From Escallonia rubra (Eukaryota; Streptophyta; Magnoliopsida; Escalloniales; Escalloniaceae), in the NCBI GenBank assembly GCA_033065855.1, contig JAVXUO010000467.1, forward strand, positions 186,001 to 250,000: a stretch of 64,000 nt of DNA, read 5' to 3'. Below the pieces are notes generated by a model that was given only the letters and a program-made list of their open reading frames with translations, was not told where the DNA came from and did no database searches. How positions within the stretch are numbered: position 1 is the first letter of the stretch; every line of letters begins with the position of its first letter. Both the position numbers and the translations under genes were made by a program. This document shows, piece by piece, positions 12,301 to 23,109 of this stretch.

Positions 12301-13465
12301 TGTAGCGGATGACTGAGGCACTACTTTTCTGACTTTTTTTTCTCTTTCTCTGTCCTTTCTTTCTTTACAGTTCTGATGCTCTTTCTCTCTCTCTCCCCCC
12401 ATCAATTTTTTGACTTTCTCTCTCTCCTTTCTCTCACGGTTAATGGGTATAGGGTGAAGGTAGAAGTGGCGCAGCTCCTTAGATCCATCTTTCTTAAACG
12501 AGGAGATATTGCTAGGGCCAGTATGTTCCAGTCATCAACAGCTCGTTCTAATGCTCTCGAAAATATCAGAGTTCAAATATGTGACGCTTGTGGAACTGAA
12601 AAGCATGCTTGGTGTTGTTCAAGATCTTGAATCAGCAAGGCTGGAAGTTTGGTGGCTCCGTGAGAGATTGGATGAGGTTTGCAAGGCATTGCGGCTTTCT
12701 AGGGGCTACCCCAACCTGAAAGTGGCACTAGCAAGCAACTGTCAAGAAATTGAGATAAAGAAGAAAGAGCTGGATATCAATGGTCAAGCTAAAATGGAGA
12801 AAGTTTCCCTGCAGCAAAAGCAAGTATCCACCAAGAGAGAGAGAGAGAGTTATAAATGTCAACTCAGGGCAGCACTTAAGGAGTACACTTTCTCATTTTC
12901 TCATCCTTCACTCCACCTGCATGCTCTTTATATACAAGACTAGTTCATATTAGTGTAATTGTAGCTCTCACCGAAGCCGTAAACCTATCTTTCCCTTGGT
13001 GTTGGATTAACATATGACTCATATGGCTGGATTAGAAACAAAGCACAGGGAAAAGGCAGATGGAAAAGAGAGAGAAAGAAAAACAAGTTAGAATATTGAT
13101 GAGATAAAGGAGAGAGAAAGAGACACAAAGGAGATAGAAAATTGATGTGAGAGAGAGAGTCGGAAAATTGACTGGGGAGAGAGAGAGAGAGAGAGAGTGT
13201 GTGTCAGAACATTAAAGAAAGGACAGAGAAAGAGAAAAAAAAAGTCAGAAAAGTAGTGCCTTAGTCATCCGAATGTAGCGGATGGGCACTGTCTCAAACT
13301 AGAGGGTATTTTTGTCAAAAAAATTGTCCGCTACATAATGTAGCGGACGGACTTAAAAAAACGCAAAAAAAAAAGATCTGGACCGTCCACAGATCGCCCG
13401 TGGACAGCCAGATCGCGCTAGCAAAATATCCTATTTTGCTAGCGCTATCAACGGATCAGCTCCCA

Positions 13466-13497
<32 letters not shown>

Positions 13498-15744
13498 ACG
13501 AGATATAAAGAGGGAACTTGGAAGGGTCAGTGTTTGAAACTAAGAATCCCAAAAGTACTAGAACCTTGAGCTGAGCTGGTAGATATTGCCTGTTTTAGAC
13601 ATTATGATTTTACCAAACAAAGTTGGAATGATAGTCATCACAAAGCTCGGACATCTGCCCAAAAACAGTTGTAATGAAATGTGTTGTTGACATCAAAAGC
13701 TGTCGGATGGGCCAATCTTTAGAAGTGGCAAGAGAAAATAGTACAGGCAGTTGTAGTTTTCAAACGGTGTTGAGGTCCCACTGTAGTGAATTCCTTCTTC
13801 TTGATTGTAGCCCTTGGCTACAAATCTTGCTTTGCACCTATCGAGAGAATTATCGACCCAAGTTTTATTAGACAAAAACAATTATGTCCTCCTCAATCCT
13901 CAAAACTTTCATGCATTCCTTGAGGCTTACTTTGCCAAAGGCCCATCTCTCACACCATCCCTACCCCCTAAAGACACAATGAAATCGGGAGCTGATGAGA
14001 ATAGACAAACATAATGTCTCTTCGTGAAAGGAGAATGAGGCATCTGATGTTGTAATGAGACTTAGTGTCAACAACATTAATGGAACATGTCTTTTGGCTA
14101 GAAGTTTTGCTTGAACATATGATCTAGTAAATTTTCGATTTTCTTTTAAGTAATTAATCAGCCGTATAGTGGCTACTTCATAAGCTCTCTTCCTCCTCTC
14201 CTCCTTTTGATATGTTATGTTTTTTGAGCTGACTCATTATCTGATAACTGGTAATTATCTTGGTTTGAGCGAGCAATCTGGTACTTATATTAGCTGAATA
14301 TTCCGTGATTTCCTGAGCAGTAGTTCGGATGTGATTTGTCAGTTGACAGACCAACCACCCAAACCGAACTGTAAGTCACAACTTGATCATCAGAATTCCG
14401 TTAATATTGGTCTTGTAGTTGGCAATTTTCTAAAACTGACCTAGCTTATGATTGTCCCAGATGCACACACCCAATTATTTCTTTGTTGAGAGAGTATGAG
14501 TGCCAGATATTACCACAAGGAGGCCAGTATCAATCCTAATAAACATTTGGATCACTATATTTTTTCGAGTGACATTCTTATTGATAGGTTGATTTGAACT
14601 GCTGATGGTATTAGCAACTTGCCATCATATAAATGGTGCCCAACGGTTCAGTTACTTTGTAATCACCTTTCAAACTTCTGACTCCAAAACCCACCGAGTC
14701 CCACCCCCTAATATGAATAAGGAACAAAGGAGATGCACACTGTGCTTTGTTACGTGGTATCTACCAAATCATCTAATTATTCACCGAAAGCATTCTAGAC
14801 AACATGTGTAGAATTATTTTACTAATTTTACTGTGTTTGGGCATTGTACAGGTATGATGTCGACAGATTCCTTACCCACAGATTTCTTAGTTCAGGCGAA
14901 GCTGTAAGCAGTTAAAAAATTCAAGCGTTCTTGATTTTTGTGACTTGATAATCTTGTGTTCTTGGAAGTTTAAATTTTGGTTTCATTGGGAATAGTTTTC
15001 TGCCCGAAGGACTGAATGATTACATTTGTGCTTTTCTTGAATTTGTTACTGGTTTTACATAGTTGTACTGTTTATGGTAGCCGACCTCGTTCATGCGCAA
15101 ACTTTATTTAATTAAGATGCTTGGCTGAGAGACCTTTTGCTTCAAAAGGAAGTGGCTTTCTTTCTAAGGGCAGAGAATGGAGTTTTCATTACAAAACTTT
15201 CATTCTTTGTTTATGGTAGAATTGTTGTTTATTGCAGGAAGTTCGTGTAAGATTTGTTGGATTTGGATCAGAGGAGGATGAGTGGATAAATGTGAAAGAG
15301 GCAGTGCGTGAACGTTCAGTTGCTTTGGAGCATTCTGAGTGCCAGAGATTGAAGGTTGGAGATCTTGTAATTTGCTTTCAGGCAAGATGATTTTTATCTT
15401 TCCCAATTTAATGAATATCATCTCGATCCTTGGTTGCATACTCAGCTTTGGCCTCTTTATTTATTATATCAGGAGAGAAGAGAGCAAGCTAGGTACTATG
15501 ATGCTCATATTTTAGAAATCCAAAGGAGGTTGCATGACATAAGGGGCTGCAGGTGCCTTTTCTTGATTCGATATGATCATGACAATATTGAGGCAAGTAT
15601 CATTAACTTGTAGTGGATTTCGTTTCTTGGACTTAAGTGTTACTTTGTAAAGTACCAAATGTAACTGTTTAATCCTTCCTTCTGCCGTTCTTTGTACAGG
15701 AAAGAGTCCGTTTAAGGAGATTATGTTGCCGGCCGACATATTAG
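6371..15744 (+). CDS. SHH1: SAWADEE homeodomain protein, SHH1/DTF1-like (RdDM chromatin reader)
   Basis: In Arabidopsis, SHH1/DTF1 reads H3K9 methylation with H3K4 unmethylated and recruits RNA polymerase IV for RNA-directed DNA methylation in the nucleus. Nine coding exons join in frame to 244 residues, near the family length: 6371-6427, 9082-9167, 9301-9346, 9447-9567, 9961-10024, 14852-14903, 15238-15381, 15473-15592 and 15700-15744 (stop TAG 15742-15744). Residues 9-75 are a divergent homeodomain ending [11 protein letters not shown]. The SAWADEE domain spans about 109-235 ([30 protein letters not shown]). H174, C177, C216 and C218 could be its zinc ligands. The start is the only Met giving the family's MDRLRP-type N-terminus. 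Introns 7 and 8 use GC donors. Introns 1 and 5 are 2.7 and 4.8 kb. No frame break is seen, so it is probably functional. SHH2 is the alternative, but the short N-terminus favours SHH1. Confidence 0.9.
6428..9081 (+). other. Intron 1 of the SHH1-like gene (no other feature recognised)
   Basis: A GT donor follows GAG at 6427, and the AG acceptor is at 9080-9081. Open frames inside it, including a 137-codon one at 8663-9076, have no recognisable family and end in the branch/acceptor region. Confidence 0.8.
12430..12895 (+). pseudogene. Captured fragment resembling a plant phospholipase-like (PEARLI4-type) coiled-coil protein
   Basis: One frame (from about 12440) reads [13 protein letters not shown], then IFLKRGDIA, then [13 protein letters not shown] shifted frame from about 12560 continues [18 protein letters not shown], then [11 protein letters not shown], with a charged coiled-coil tail to about 12895. 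From memory, the order (NGYxV, IFxKxGDIA, SxxRSxxLE, LxxMLxxVxDLE, WLRxxLxE) matches a plant phospholipase-like/PEARLI4-related coiled-coil family. A one-base shift near the run CTCGAAAAT separates the frames. No start fits and the C-terminus dissolves into noncoding sequence. It is a fragment between the TIRs, not a working gene; its donor is not in this window. Confidence 0.6.
13425..13456. repeat. Extra short palindrome in the right TIR
   Basis: The right arm contains GCGCTAGCAAAATA, then TCC, then TATTTTGCTAGCGC, an inverted repeat that the left arm has only once (GCGCTAGCAAAATAGGA). This is a local inverted duplication of about 20 bp near the tip of one TIR. Confidence 0.65.
13590..13881 (-). 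pseudogene. Ty1/copia reverse-transcriptase scrap in intron 5
   Basis: The minus strand reads [20 protein letters not shown], then TSTPF, the conserved start of copia reverse transcriptase (YKARLVAKGxxQxxGIDYxETFSPV). It is followed after a gap by FDVNNTF, matching the LDVxNAFLxG motif. No LTRs were found around it. It is a small, broken remnant antisense to the SHH1-like gene. Confidence 0.7.
15382..15472 (+). other. GC-AG intron 7 of the SHH1-like gene
   Basis: This 91-base intron begins GCAAGA after CAG and ends ATATCAG. It contains no GT dinucleotide, so no canonical donor is available within it. The exons on both sides join in frame within a conserved domain (…LVICFQ | [10 protein letters not shown]…). 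Confidence 0.88.
15593..15699 (+). other. GC-AG intron 8 of the SHH1-like gene
   Basis: The donor is GAG|GCAAGT and the acceptor TGTACAG. The nearest GT donor, four bases on, would add GCAA and break the frame before the conserved ERVRLRRLC end. The GC donor keeps the family-like sequence [12 protein letters not shown]. Confidence 0.85.
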
Positions 15745-17676
15745 AGATGCTTTTGGTGCATCCTTATATTTTTTATCTTTTCTTTTTTGGTTTGGCCTTC
15801 AATCTAGTATTTGGCCCCGGTTTTGTTGTTTTAGGCAGGCATATATGTGGCTGCGCAGCCCATGAAATTAACATTTCAGACGTGAAATGGGTGTGTGCTA
15901 GTTGTCTTTTTTTGAGGACCCTTGCAAAACACAATTGATTTGCAGTGTGAACCTTGTTGTATAGTCGGTGGTAATCAATCAAGCTCTTGCATATAAGTAG
16001 AATAATGTCTATATGCCATTCTCTTGTTTTTCATTGCAGCCTTCTCGGTTACCCATAATAAGCATTGGCTTCTCATGATAAAGTTACTGCTTTCTGGGAA
16101 AATAGAGGAAGCTTAGAAGAAAGAGGGGAGGGGAGGGAAGGGGAAGAGGGGGTTGGGGGTTGCAATGCCTGCAACACTCTGTCCTTAGTTGTTGCCTAGG
16201 GGTTGTTTTTTTATTTGTGCTGATCTTTCTCTGTCTCATTCCAATTCTATCGGATATCGCTGAAGTGACATTGTGTGGACGCCTAGCGTAGGGATGCTTT
16301 GGACAAAACATAGGTGTTAGATTACGCAACGTGCCTGGCGTGTAATGTAATGGCCTAGTGCATTGGACTTTGCATCGACTCAGCCAGCCGTATTTGTGCG
16401 CGTGTTCCTGAGTTCATAACAGGTAGCCAAAGTAGCGGTTTAGTAGGATTCGAAGTATCGCTCCCTCTTTTATTTTGCCATAGTTTTATAACATTAGAAA
16501 TCAAACGAAGTGACCCTTCATTACTACCTTGATATTTAGTCTTGAAAATTCATACTACTATACCTTGCAATATGCCGAGAGGGGTACCCCATATATGGGT
16601 TACCGGCATCCACCCACTACAGGTTGTGCAATTGCTACAGATAATGTTACGAGAAAATATGTAACGTGGCAGGAATCCTGCCAACCATTCATTGGTAGAA
16701 AAGAATCTAGTCATTTTCAACCTTGATCCTTCCTTCTATCAATGTTGGATGGGCACCACCTTCCAATTACCCGGGCGGTGTGGCATCTCTCCTTTACAGT
16801 ACTGCTGCTACCTTAGTTCAACTGTGGCTGATATGCTCTCTATTTAAGAGTACTGTATTTTCTCCAGAGAAATAACGGAAAATGTGCAAAAAAAACATCC
16901 TCTAACCATCCAAATGTGAAAACAAAAACTAAAGGAACAGTCCGTAAAGCTCCACACACACCATTGAGAGAGGGGGAGGGGGCTGTGAAAGGATGAAAAT
17001 GGGAGGTGGGGCGGCAATAAGACACTCGATTAGGTCTTGCACGGCGGGAAAAATCCCTACGGTGGTTGTGCGGTATGGGCAGTGGAAGCTTCTTGTAATG
17101 GGCAGGGCTGCCACCCAACGGAGGTCAGCAGCAACAGTTGGTGCAGTCTCGTGTGTGAGAGAGAAAGGGTCGATAAACAGGCAAAAGGGTGTGAAAGAAA
17201 CAGAGAAGAAAAAAGAATTATGTCTATTGCACGCAAACCTACATAGTTTTGGTCAATAGCCTGTTGCCTAATGCAAGCCACATATACGTTTCCCCCATAT
17301 TGTATACTATAAGATTGACCTAACTACTAAATATATTTAAGAGTCAATTGAAAAATCTATGACATCTTCCCTAAGCATCAATAAGCAAAAAGAAAAAGGC
17401 TGTGCACATGCCTTCAGCCTAAACTACTGTAATTCAGACTATACATACTTGAAACACTCCTGCACTAGTCATCGACTGCTTGGGAGCATTTCAACATAAT
17501 TGAAACGCAGTGCACAGGTTTGGTACTAATTATACACCCAAATCATTCTGACTGCCAACTCCAGACTGACTGATTGGGGTCAGCTCAACTGCAGGTAGAA
17601 CGGGGATCCCCTGCCCCGCCTTTCGCTTGCTCCTCGATTGACATCAATATACACTCCCTCACAAAATCGTCACAAC
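15745..17676. other. Intergenic region between convergent genes
   Basis: The SHH1-like gene ends at 15744 and the kinase gene ends at 17677 on the opposite strand. The 1.9 kb between holds both 3' UTRs. The small frames here (for example 16084-16329 and 16840-17118 minus) show no family similarity. I see no RNA gene or clear transposon. Confidence 0.6.
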
Positions 17677-20600
17677 TCAAGAAACTGTTCGACCATAGCA
17701 CACAGAGGCAATATACAAATTCTTTGCCCATTTCTCCTGCAGAAAACCAAAAAACAAGTTTTTAAGCCCCAAAATACCAAAGTTATGTAGACCAAAAGTG
17801 AATAATCAACCATTATGTGAATAACCAACCTTAACATGTGAGCTAGGAAAAGCAGAAGTCCTAAGCGTTTCTTGTGTTTCATCAGCAGGTTTTCTTCTTG
17901 GCACACTCAGAACAAAGGCAGCTTGGTCCCAAGTTGCAGCAGTTGAAGTGATGCGATAGCCGGCATCCCATCTCTTATGAATACCTTCACTAGGATATAA
18001 AAAGTCCAGTTCCACTACCTGAGATTAAATGATGGAGACACGTATCAGCATATTTTACATTTCAAGCACATATAGCACATGACCAATATATGCCCCTGAA
18101 AAAGAAAAAAAAAACCTGTTCAGAGAATCCAGCTCCGCGAGACATGACAATTGCCCATCTACTTCCTGCAGTTGCCATGGAAGTGACAGAAAATCCCTCT
18201 TTCCATTTCTTATTTATCCACTTGTATGGGAAGGATTCACTAACTTTATAAGACTGCTGTGTATATTGGGTACCTAAAATATTTCAAAACAATAAAGTTA
18301 GGGGACTAACACATGCTGCCAGCATATATGCAGAGTTATAACTAAATCAACTAACCCTTCGACATTACTACTAATGAGCTCCCATTAGTAGCCCCTGCTA
18401 TAGCGCTAATGTAATAATTCTTCTCCCACTGCTCCATAATCCATTCCTACAGCAAAGACGGGATGCAAAATAAGTAGTGCTTCTGAAGAACTCGCATGCC
18501 ATGAAGCAGAATTTTACAGCACATACAAAAAGGAAAATAAGCAAACCTTGTGAAGGAAATAAGGAGAGAGTTCATAAACTTGAGAAGAGAACCCTGTCCC
18601 TGCATCCATGATCAGGGCCCATAGATTTGAAGAAGATGCCACACAGCTTATAAGTAACCCATCTTCATTTCCTTTCTCAATGTGCTGAGAAAGCCTAGCT
18701 TCGGCCACATTGTAGTGATATCTACAGCAAAAAAAAGTATAAATAACTCCTTCACCCTTAGCTGTAGAGCTGAATTAAGTAAACACTAATCCACACCTTT
18801 GCTTCATTGGGCGGCGAGCATTGTAAACACTAATCCATTGTGTTGCAGGCATTCCCATTCGGATCTTCTTCTTCGGTTGATCATCATCGTCATCCTCCTC
18901 CTCATCCATTGTCAACCGTCCTCTCTTATGTCCCACTTGATATATAAGCTACACAACAAAGAAACCGTGGCAGCATCAGAATCCGGAGGAATTCTAGGTT
19001 CAAGCATGCAAGAGTCAAGTAAAAAGGAAAGAACACAGTATACCTTCTGAGCACCGTCAGTGTTAATTGGCCTGATATCTGGATTTGGGCCAACTATCCC
19101 ATCAAACAGCGAAATGTACTTCGCGTAGTTAGGGGTCTCATCAAACTTCAAATTCACAACATACTCAAGAAACTGTCGGAAGGGTGCAGGACAAAAGCAA
19201 CAGAGAGTTTCCGGAGATGTTGCCATTTTCTTCTTGCAAACAAGGAATCCTTTATTCTCACCCTAAATATATCACTCTGTAAGATTATAGGAACATGACA
19301 AATGAACTAAAAGTTATATATTCTACTTTCTTCGGTGCCAACCTGATAACCCTGCCAAGGCAGTCGGCCACGGAGAAGGAAAACAAGTGTGTAAGCAAGG
19401 GATTCTAAATCATCCCTTCTGCTCCCTGTTCTTCCAAGATGAGCATGCACACTAGCATAGCGCAGAGTTCCCCTGCAGTAACAGCATGATCTTGCACCAA
19501 TTAGTATGATGACATAGGGGGGTGGGTGGAGAAACCCAGGCAGAGTGAACAAAAGGAAAGGCATGGGAATGCACAATCACTACCCTACCTAAAAACATCT
19601 GGTCGCTGATCATAGTCAACATGTGAGCCAGTTGAACTATCTCGCCACCTGGAAGCTGACAGTTGATGAAAGCAAAATAATAATACTCAGCATTTTCCTT
19701 TCATAACACCCTTTTTACCATTTTCTTTGTTTCCGTTTTTGTGCTTTTGAATATACGAAACACAGGCCTTTAAAGGAAAAACTGAAAAAGCACGTCTTAA
19801 CTAGTTTGGATACCATTTTCAAAATTACAAGAATGGTCAAAATAATGACGACAAAAAATTTGAAAACTCCCGTGTTGTTTGAATAACATTTTTCACGCAT
19901 TTACAAGTCAAAATGAGGGGGGCGAATTCCAATTATAGACTGAAAAGAGTTGGAGAATAGTGTTTGAATTTTGGTATTTCGGACAACCGAATCCGGAAGT
20001 GGTAACCAAACAAGCACACTCAAAACACATGAAAATGGATACAGTGAAAATAGCATCCAGAGAGAGCATGAATCGTGTATCAAAGAAGGTTCTAAGATTT
20101 ACCTAACCCAAGGTCAACAAGAAACAGTTTTTTCTCTTCAGCTGTTCCCGCCGCACCAAGCAAAAAATTCTCAGGTTTTACATCCCCATGAACATATCTG
20201 CAAAGCAGCAGCCATATCATAAGAGCTATACAATGTGGATCACGTAAAACATTACATTTATGGATCTTAATCACGGCAACAGGCTACCTAGCTTATGAAT
20301 TACATTGAGAGGGACCAATTTCATGCACTTGTATTTACACTTGCTACCTACTCTTGTCAAACGCTATTGTGCTAATAAATGGACATGTTAGTCGGCTGCA
20401 TAAAGAATAGTAAACTGCCATTGGACAACCTTTCAAAGTCTGCAGGATCTAAACTAAGTCAAAATTGACATGCGAAACCCTCTACCTCCCAACACACCCC
20501 CCAAACCCCACCCCAACCCCTCCCACCTCTCACACAAACGCGATACATATTAATCCATCACTTCTGTAAAAGGAAAAATAAAGGAATCCAAGCTTATTGT

Positions 20601-22909
20601 GACCAAACATTACAAAGTGTTACTCACCTAAAATATAACATCGAAAACTGACACTTACTTGACACAGTAACATAGAAAACTGACAATTGACAGAGTTGGA
20701 ACTTGCTACGATGACTTCTTCCAGTAAGCAAAAGAAAAGGACTTCTTCAAGTATTCGTGTCAGGGATATTGCATTGCAAACACATATAACTCATCAATGA
20801 AAAATTCGTATAGAAAATTACCCTTTTGAGTGCATCTTCTCTAAAATGGATATGGCTTCAATTGCGATACATGCAACCATTTCAATGGACATCCTGAACT
20901 TGACAGAAAATCTGATGTCAGATGTTTCTACTAGTCCAGGCAAACGAGACCTTTTGAAGAGGAGAATTGAAAATGAACTTACGTGTGAGAGTTGTTATTC
21001 CAGACGTCCCATAAACTAGGTCCAAGCATATCCATTACCTGTAAACATTGTCAAACTTATGCCGCATTCAATTAAAGAAAACCCACACACAAGGTGGAAA
21101 GACACCACCATGATATCCAACATTCCAGACAAAGCAGACAACACCTACCATTATGTAGTAATCACCTTGCCGACCTTTATAATGCACATGTGGCACCCCA
21201 TGACTGCCACCAAGCGCACTGGACAGACCATCAAAAAGCAAATTAAGCAACCAAACTTTTAGAATCAATAGCTAGTAAGCAAGCAATCATGCCTAACAGT
21301 AGAGACTACAACACAAGAATACGTACTTGTAAACTTGCCACTCATATGGTGGTCCATAGTTGCAACCTTTGCTGCTTCTATGTTCAAATTTCAAGGCTAC
21401 CTAGAAATCAAAAGACGTAAAGTAAAGCTAAGAAAACTGAATCCAGCATTGATCACGATATCCATAGCTGAAACCGTATAGACTTGTGCGCTATACCTCT
21501 ACAGCTCCAGGGCCAGTTCTTTCATACGGAAGTGGAGCATTAACCCGACGACCAACATACACCTGTCCGAATCCGCCTTTCCCTAGTTTCTTCTCAATCT
21601 TGTATGAGGGCGAACCATTAACTGTGACCTGTTTTAAAGCATCCAAATAATGTCAGACATGCATTTCACCAACAACTATATCTACAAAGATAATTCTCTT
21701 GCAATTCTGGTTTGTTACCTAACCAAAGATAACAATTAACAAGATACTGGAAATTATACAAGAACCAAAAGTGGCAACATGGAAACCATTAGTACTAAAA
21801 TCAAATTGTCTACAAGATCAGCAGTTCCATGAACCTTCCTAGTGCAATCTGAAAAAGAACCAAACGTGCTACACCCATATGTTGCAACCTTTCTTCAGCA
21901 ATGCATTCATATTCAAGAGAACCATGCTAATTGGGAAATTACCAACTTCCTATGCACAATCCACACTTCAGCATTAATAATAACTACATATCAACTCATA
22001 TACAAAGATTTCAATTATGATCTTTACCTATTGAAATATTTTGCATTTCCTATTGAAATATTTCTCGAAAAACAGACAAACCCACAGCGTTCTATCTTTA
22101 CCTTTTTTCAGCAAACCCAACTCAAAGCACATAATCACCTTCACGAAAGATTAACAAACCCACGAAATTCTAAAATTTTCCTTCGATGCCAACCCAGCTC
22201 AAAACACATATCACCTAAAGAAACATGACAAAAAGGCCCAAAGATGCTATTCTTGCAACAAAGCCATAACCATCATACAGAAAAAAAAGCACTTAATTTT
22301 TTACTCCCCGACAAACTTTACCACCCAAAATCACATTACTGAGTTAAAAAACAAAAAACCCAGAAAACTCTAATCTCTTCCTCTGATTTCTCACCCAACC
22401 CAACTAAAAACACATAATCACCTACAGTAACATGTCAAAATCCTCGCAGTTAAGTCAAAGATTCAGTTCTTGCATTCCTCACAGACTTTACCAATCAAAA
22501 TCACATCATTCCTTAGAAAAAACAAAAACCCACAAAATACTACTCTTTTCTCAGAAAAACCCACACAAAAAAATTAACATCTATACAAAGACTAGAAATT
22601 CATCTGTGCGTGAAAGAGTGTGTGTGTGCGCGTCAAAGAGATCCAACAAACCCTATCAGGAAGTGGTGCCGTGCTCCCTTCGTCCTCAACGCCCTTATCA
22701 TCATCCCCCCCACCACTCCGCCCAGCGCCACTCTCGTGCTCGTCCATCGCTTTGTCTTCCTCGCCCCTGTACGGCCCCGTTTTCAGAACATCCTCCTTCT
22801 CTCCGGCTCTCCTTACAGTCCTCGACGGCTTCTTGTTGATGTTTCTCTCCGGTTCTCTTCCCTCCGGTTGCTTGCACGGCCGGCCTCTGCCGCTACGCAG
22901 TTGAGGCAT
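17677..22909 (-). CDS. MUT9-like / photoregulatory protein kinase (PPK/MLK, casein kinase 1 clade)
   Basis: In Arabidopsis these nuclear Ser/Thr kinases phosphorylate histone H3 Thr3 and light-signalling and clock partners such as PIF3, CRY2 and the evening complex. Sixteen exons join in frame to 665 residues: 22909-22652, 21628-21497, 21400-21327, 21218-21149, 21038-20983, 20893-20822, 20197-20103, 19655-19589, 19472-19343, 19262-19044, 18948-18797, 18721-18547, 18446-18356, 18273-18116, 18018-17830 and 17736-17677. Residues 1-86 are basic, Gly/Asp-rich and start MPQLRSG, a clade signature that fixes the start. The glycine loop GKGGFG is 102-107, the likely ATP lysine K134, the catalytic loop HGDVKPEN 224-231 (HGD, not HRD) and DLG, not DFG, 249-251, all usual for CK1 kinases. 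An acidic run (406-414) and PKKKIR (416-421) look like a nuclear signal. All introns fit GT-AG. No break is seen. The exact PPK paralogue is not assigned. Confidence 0.93.
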
Positions 22910-23109
22910 TATCGATCACCCATCAACCTGTGAAAACCCCAAAACGACCTCCGTGAAGCTTCCCGATATACAAGCATACAGGGAGGACAGAATCGGAACA
23001 AACAAAAAGTTACCCAGATACAGACGATCGGCGATATATATACTATAGGAACCCGATTAGGGTTTGGATTATTTGAGGGATTTTGAAGATCTGTGAGGGG
23101 AAAATGCAA
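22909..23109 (-). promoter_or_regulatory. Possible uORF overlapping the kinase start codon (TAATG)
   Basis: A 66-codon minus-strand frame starts at 23109 and stops TAA at 22911-22909, sharing its last A with the kinase ATG (TAATG). If the leader is transcribed from beyond 23109 and not spliced, this would be a uORF in stop-start overlap. A shorter version, ATGGGTGATCGATAA (MGDR), gives the same overlap. A potential acceptor (TTTTCACAG) lies at about 22930, so leader splicing could remove most of the long uORF but would leave the short one. Confidence 0.45.

Larger units (their letters stand above)
12113..13473. mobile_element. Long-TIR, MULE-like element with captured gene fragment, inside SHH1-like intron 5
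   Basis: The element is 12122-13464 (1343 bp). Its terminal inverted repeats are about 260 bp each (12122-12385 and 13203-13464), starting GGGAGCTGATCCGTTGATAG, and are highly alike with small indels. Both arms repeat a TGTAGCGGA/TCCGCTACA motif. The flanks are ATATATATA on both sides (12113-12121, 13465-13473), a possible 9-bp target duplication but weak because it lies in an AT microsatellite. There is no transposase. The interior carries a coding fragment unrelated to transposition (12430-12895), which fits a Pack-MULE or Pack-TYPE element. The two arms could fold into a long hairpin in the intron RNA. Confidence 0.82.

Noticed and set aside
22432..22933. Plus-strand frames of up to 135 codons opposite the kinase first exon
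   Set aside because: They are the antisense of the Gly/Asp/Ser-rich N-terminal exon; the minus-strand exon joins in frame to a full kinase.
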